Below are positions 12,990-16,099 of a stretch of DNA of 16,099 nucleotides, one piece after another (the stretch's first letter is position 1; each line of letters starts with the position of its first letter). A model generated the notes under the pieces. The model worked only from the letters and a program-made list of their open reading frames with translations, ran no database searches and was not told the DNA's origin. The position numbers were made by a program, and so were the translations under genes. Origin of the DNA: Clostridia bacterium. GTDB taxonomy: Bacteria; Bacillota_A; Clostridia; Oscillospirales; CAG-272. The stretch spans positions 1 through 16,099 of the forward strand of contig JAFQVU010000043.1 of the NCBI GenBank assembly GCA_017407885.1, read 5' to 3'.

Positions 12990-15769
12990 TGGGAAAGGAT
13001 GTACACGAGGTCTGGTATGATAAATCGCTCGAACAAGTCGAAGAGCGATTTTCAACCGACCGCGGAAAGGGATTAACACGCACCGCCGTGTCTAAAGCAC
13101 GCCACGAATACGGTGCCAACAATGTCTATACCACTCCCGAGCGATTCAGCCTTAAACGCTTGATACCCACGGACTATACTGCTCTGCTTTTGCTTGCGGC
13201 AACACTTGTTGCGATGATATTTGAAGTGCCAATTGCCGCCGGAGCTATAGTCACAATGCTTGCCATTAATTACGCTGTGGCGCTGTTCACCTATTTCAAG
13301 GCACAGAAGGTGCTTGATGGGATGACCGAGTATTCACTGCCTACCGCTAAAGTAATGCGTAACGGCAAGCTGATGCTCGTTAACATGAGAGCGCTCGTCC
13401 CGGGAGATGTTATATTCCTCTCTGCCGGCGATATTGTTCCGGCTGACTGTCGGCTTATAACCTCGGATGAGCTTTATATCAATGAAAGCACTTTAACGGG
13501 CGCTCAATCGTCTGTCTTCAAGGATGCCGAATATGCTCATTTTTCGCCATCGCTTCCGCTCGATCTTCAGAAAAATATGGCATTTGCGACAACCGTTGTT
13601 ACATCCGGAAGCGGAAGAGGAATCGTTGTCGCGACCGGTAAGAGTACTGCGGCGTCTCTTCTCGGCAAAGCTAAAACGCTTGCAACACATGAAAATTTAA
13701 AAATACTCGCCACACTGAAAAAATACTGTTCCGTGTGGAGTCTTTCAATGCTTGCACTCGTTTTTGTTATCACAATTATCAATCTTTTCTTTCTCTCTTC
13801 AAACGGCATATATGATGTCTTCCTGACGGGAATTTCTCTTGCGGCAGCAGCGATGAGCGAGCTTTATGTTGCGTTCGGTTACATAATCGTCGGCTGCGGA
13901 ATTTTCAGCGCTATGAAACGCCGCCGCGATGTGAATGTGGGCGCACTTATCAAAAATGCTGAAAAGCTCGAAACACTGAAAAACATCACGACCTTGATAA
14001 TCCCCAAAGACGGGGTTATAACAAGCTCCCACTGTGTTGTGGAAAAGATATACTCTTCGCGCAAGCTCTACAGCGCCACTGATATTGACAGAGTGGACAA
14101 ACTTCGTGGTACTGTACTGTCCGGAGTAATCTCTACCGGCATATACGGTGCAGGGCTCGCCTCACTATCCCATAATTCGAGAAAGATAACTTCGGAAGAA
14201 GAAGCTATAATCGATCTTGCACAGACACTCTCGCTCTATAATTCTCAAATCGATCGCTCGCATCCGATAATCGAGCATATGCCATCCGGCGGTGCATCGA
14301 AATTTGAGACTACGCTTACTGTTGACTCCGGAGACCGATATATGGCGGTTTGCCGCGGAGAGGTCGAAGCGATACTTAATTCATGCGAATATTATATCGA
14401 AAACGAGCGAATTTACCGCATGACTACCGATGACAGGCTTGAATTTATGAGCGTTGCCGCGAACCTCACTCGTAGCTCGTACCGTGTCGTCGCAGTAGCT
14501 ACGGGTGTCACCGGATATAATAACCTTCAGCGCATAGGTTCGATTCAAAGCGATCTCACTTTTGAGGGATTTCTTGCCATACGTGAACCGCTTCAATCCG
14601 GTATTGCTCAAACAATATCACGCTGTAAAGCCGCAGGTATACGAGTCATCATGACTTGTGATAAATACACCGAAAGCGACAAATACCTTGCGATGTCTAT
14701 TGGTATTATAGAAAATGAAAAAGGCATTTTGACCGGTGCTAAATGCGACTCAATGCACGAAGACATTCTTCGCACCAACCTGCCGTTATACAATATGTAT
14801 GTCGGTATATCCCCATCCCAGCTTTCACAAATTATAAAGCTTATGCGCGCAGACGGACAGTGTGTCGGTCTTCTCGCTGGTGGGCTGAACGGTGCGCTTT
14901 TACTCAAACGCGCAGATGTGGGATTTGTTCAAAGTGTCACCATATCTCCCAAAGCAAAGCGAAACGGAATAGATATCCGAACTCGCAGTACACCGGCATA
15001 TTCACGTGTATCCAGCGGAAGTACGTTTGAATGTGAAGCGTTGAAGCTTATTTCCGATGTTGTGATATCTGATGCAGACGAGTACGGCAACGGTGGATTT
15101 GCCGCCGTCATTTCCTCTCTTGAATACGCGCGTACCATATATAAAAATCTGCTTAGAATGGTGCGCTATCTCACAACATCACAGCTTGCAAGAGTCTTCA
15201 TCACTCTTGGTGCGCTCATGATTGGCGTTAAAGTACTCACCCCGATGCAGTTGATTTTCGGCGGACTTATCGTTGACCTCGCTGCTATACTCTCTTCCGC
15301 TTTTGCAAAGCCGCCATACAACGCACTATCGCTGCGAGACAATACCGAGGAATCACTGAAAAATCCCCTTATGATGAATGTGCGTTCGCTCCTGTTTGCC
15401 CTTTTACAGGCGGTTTCCGTTCTCGCTATACATCCAATACTCACACTCATGGGCATGCCGCTGACACCGTCGGAATTTTCATCTATGGCATTTACGGCAT
15501 TTACAGTCTGCCAACTCATAACCTTTGCTGAACTTGCTTCAGAAAAAAGTATTTTCCGTCCGGGAATACGCATGAGCTTGTCATATCTTTTCTTCGCTGT
15601 CGGAATTATCGGATTTCTTGCAATTTCGCTTGGAGTTCCGTCTGTAGGTGAGGTTTTTGATGTGGTTCCGCTACCTCTTTCGGGCACGGTTTCATGCGTC
15701 ATAATATCGGCACTTACACTTGCTGTTAATGAGATATACAAGCTTATTACACGCAACGATAAATCATGA
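12986..15769 (+). CDS. P-type-ATPase-like membrane protein lacking all catalytic motifs (pseudo-pump)
   Basis: 927 residues with the layout of a P2-type (calcium/magnesium-like) cation pump: cation-ATPase N domain (1-55, KGLTRTAVSKARHEYGANNV), paired helices at about 65-102, actuator domain with VPGDVIFLSAGDIVPADCRL (138-157), paired helices at about 250-310, P and N domains (311-715), and a C-terminal membrane bundle (about 725-920). The catalytic residues are gone. DKTGTLT is PKDGVIT (340-346), with proline for the phosphorylated aspartate. TGES is TGAQ (171-174). The PEGLP turn in M4 is MSELY (290-294). TGD is TCD (557-559). TGDGVNDAP is LAGGLNGAL (630-638). KGAPE is RGEVE (457-461). Flanking residues still align in frame, so this is not a frameshift. 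ATP-driven transport is very unlikely; a regulatory, scaffold or ion-sensing role is possible. ATG 12986 overlaps the clpE stop; ATG 12989 is an alternative. Confidence 0.85.
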   Translation: MMGKDVHEVWYDKSLEQVEERFSTDRGKGLTRTAVSKARHEYGANNVYTTPERFSLKRLIPTDYTALLLLAATLVAMIFEVPIAAGAIVTMLAINYAVALFTYFKAQKVLDGMTEYSLPTAKVMRNGKLMLVNMRALVPGDVIFLSAGDIVPADCRLITSDELYINESTLTGAQSSVFKDAEYAHFSPSLPLDLQKNMAFATTVVTSGSGRGIVVATGKSTAASLLGKAKTLATHENLKILATLKKYCSVWSLSMLALVFVITIINLFFLSSNGIYDVFLTGISLAAAAMSELYVAFGYIIVGCGIFSAMKRRRDVNVGALIKNAEKLETLKNITTLIIPKDGVITSSHCVVEKIYSSRKLYSATDIDRVDKLRGTVLSGVISTGIYGAGLASLSHNSRKITSEEEAIIDLAQTLSLYNSQIDRSHPIIEHMPSGGASKFETTLTVDSGDRYMAVCRGEVEAILNSCEYYIENERIYRMTTDDRLEFMSVAANLTRSSYRVVAVATGVTGYNNLQRIGSIQSDLTFEGFLAIREPLQSGIAQTISRCKAAGIRVIMTCDKYTESDKYLAMSIGIIENEKGILTGAKCDSMHEDILRTNLPLYNMYVGISPSQLSQIIKLMRADGQCVGLLAGGLNGALLLKRADVGFVQSVTISPKAKRNGIDIRTRSTPAYSRVSSGSTFECEALKLISDVVISDADEYGNGGFAAVISSLEYARTIYKNLLRMVRYLTTSQLARVFITLGALMIGVKVLTPMQLIFGGLIVDLAAILSSAFAKPPYNALSLRDNTEESLKNPLMMNVRSLLFALLQAVSVLAIHPILTLMGMPLTPSEFSSMAFTAFTVCQLITFAELASEKSIFRPGIRMSLSYLFFAVGIIGFLAISLGVPSVGEVFDVVPLPLSGTVSCVIISALTLAVNEIYKLITRNDKS

Positions 15770-16099
15770 GTCACGAAATACACAATATTCCGCCGGTATA
15801 TAATGAAAACTCGCGCATTTTGATACTCGGAAGTTTTCCGTCAAGAAAATCGCGCGAGGACACGTTCTTCTATGCTCATCCTCGCAACCGCTTTTGGCGG
15901 ATTATTGCCGCGGTTTGCGATGAGAGCGTACCAATTACAGTCAGTGAAAAACGTGCACTCCTCAATAAACATGGGATTGCACTTTGGGATGTCTGTGCCG
16001 AATGTGATATTCATGCGTCATCCGATGCGGCAATAAAAAATGTCGTACCTAATGACATTCCGAATTTGCTTTTTAAGACAAAAGTAACAAATATATTCA
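15766..16099 (+). CDS. hypoxanthine (deoxyinosine) DNA glycosylase, 5' part (runs off right edge)
   Basis: The first 111 codons of a uracil-DNA-glycosylase-superfamily protein. ILILGSFPSRKSRE (18-31) and FYAHPRNRFWRII (35-47) match the pattern of the hypoxanthine-DNA glycosylase family, LILGSFPS followed by Y-x-HP-x-NRFW. GIALWDVCAECDIHASSDAAIKN follows and fits the segment where this family has its substrate-binding loop. Members excise deaminated bases such as hypoxanthine from DNA, starting base excision repair. The C-terminal part lies outside the window. Its ATG overlaps the stop of the P-type-like gene as ATGA (15766-15769), so it is translated from the same message. Confidence 0.85.
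   Translation, partial: MSHEIHNIPPVYNENSRILILGSFPSRKSREDTFFYAHPRNRFWRIIAAVCDESVPITVSEKRALLNKHGIALWDVCAECDIHASSDAAIKNVVPNDIPNLLFKTKVTNIF

Noticed and set aside
13997..14035. A frameshift or sequencing error explaining the missing DKTGT motif
   Set aside because: The alignment to P-type ATPases continues in the same frame on both sides, K341, G343 and T346 are kept in register, and the other motifs hundreds of residues away are lost too.
15166..15783. 205-codon minus-strand frame across the end of the pseudo-pump gene
   Set aside because: It is antisense to a conserved membrane bundle and contains no recognisable domain. Its length is a by-product of the opposite-strand codon pattern.

Overview
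The window looks like an ordinary chromosomal segment of a low-to-mid GC Bacillota bacterium, most likely an uncultured Clostridia (Oscillospirales/Eubacteriales-like). Supporting signs are strong AGGAG-type ribosome binding sites, consensus sigma-A promoters, a ClpE-type zinc-finger Clp ATPase, a DUF5711-like protein next to CvpA, and paired EcfA ATPases. This placement is inference from gene content. I see no rRNA, tRNA, CRISPR array, insertion sequence or phage gene.

Two gene sets diverge from a 219-bp promoter region at 8277-8495. All genes to the left are on the minus strand: polA, then ruvC-ruvA-ruvB behind its own consensus promoter at 5672-5700, then a class I SAM-dependent methyltransferase, the bifunctional P-protein pheA, ecfA1, and the 5' part of ecfA2, which runs off the left edge. 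The left arm is thus DNA replication and repair (Pol I, RuvABC branch migration and resolution), followed by an RNA methyltransferase-like gene, phenylalanine biosynthesis and the ATPase pair of an ECF vitamin/metal transporter. pheA/ecfA1 and ecfA1/ecfA2 overlap by ATGA.

All genes to the right are on the plus strand: a DUF5711-like membrane-anchored protein, a CvpA-family membrane protein, a ClpE-like ATPase, a 927-residue P-type-ATPase-like membrane protein, and the 5' part of a hypoxanthine (deoxyinosine) DNA glycosylase. The last three are joined by ATGA overlaps.

Two points stand out. First, the P-type-ATPase-like protein keeps the full fold and an intact frame, but every catalytic signature is replaced: DKTGTLT reads PKDGVIT, TGES reads TGAQ, TGD reads TCD, and TGDGxNDxP reads LAGGLNGAL. 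It looks like a dedicated pseudo-pump, translationally coupled to ClpE. Second, the two longest gaps between same-strand genes (3196-3373 and 9783-9920) carry diverged copies of one roughly 120-nt multi-hairpin element. Both copies have the same orientation relative to transcription, similar spacing and compensated stem changes. Each begins at the end of one gene and ends near the start of the next.
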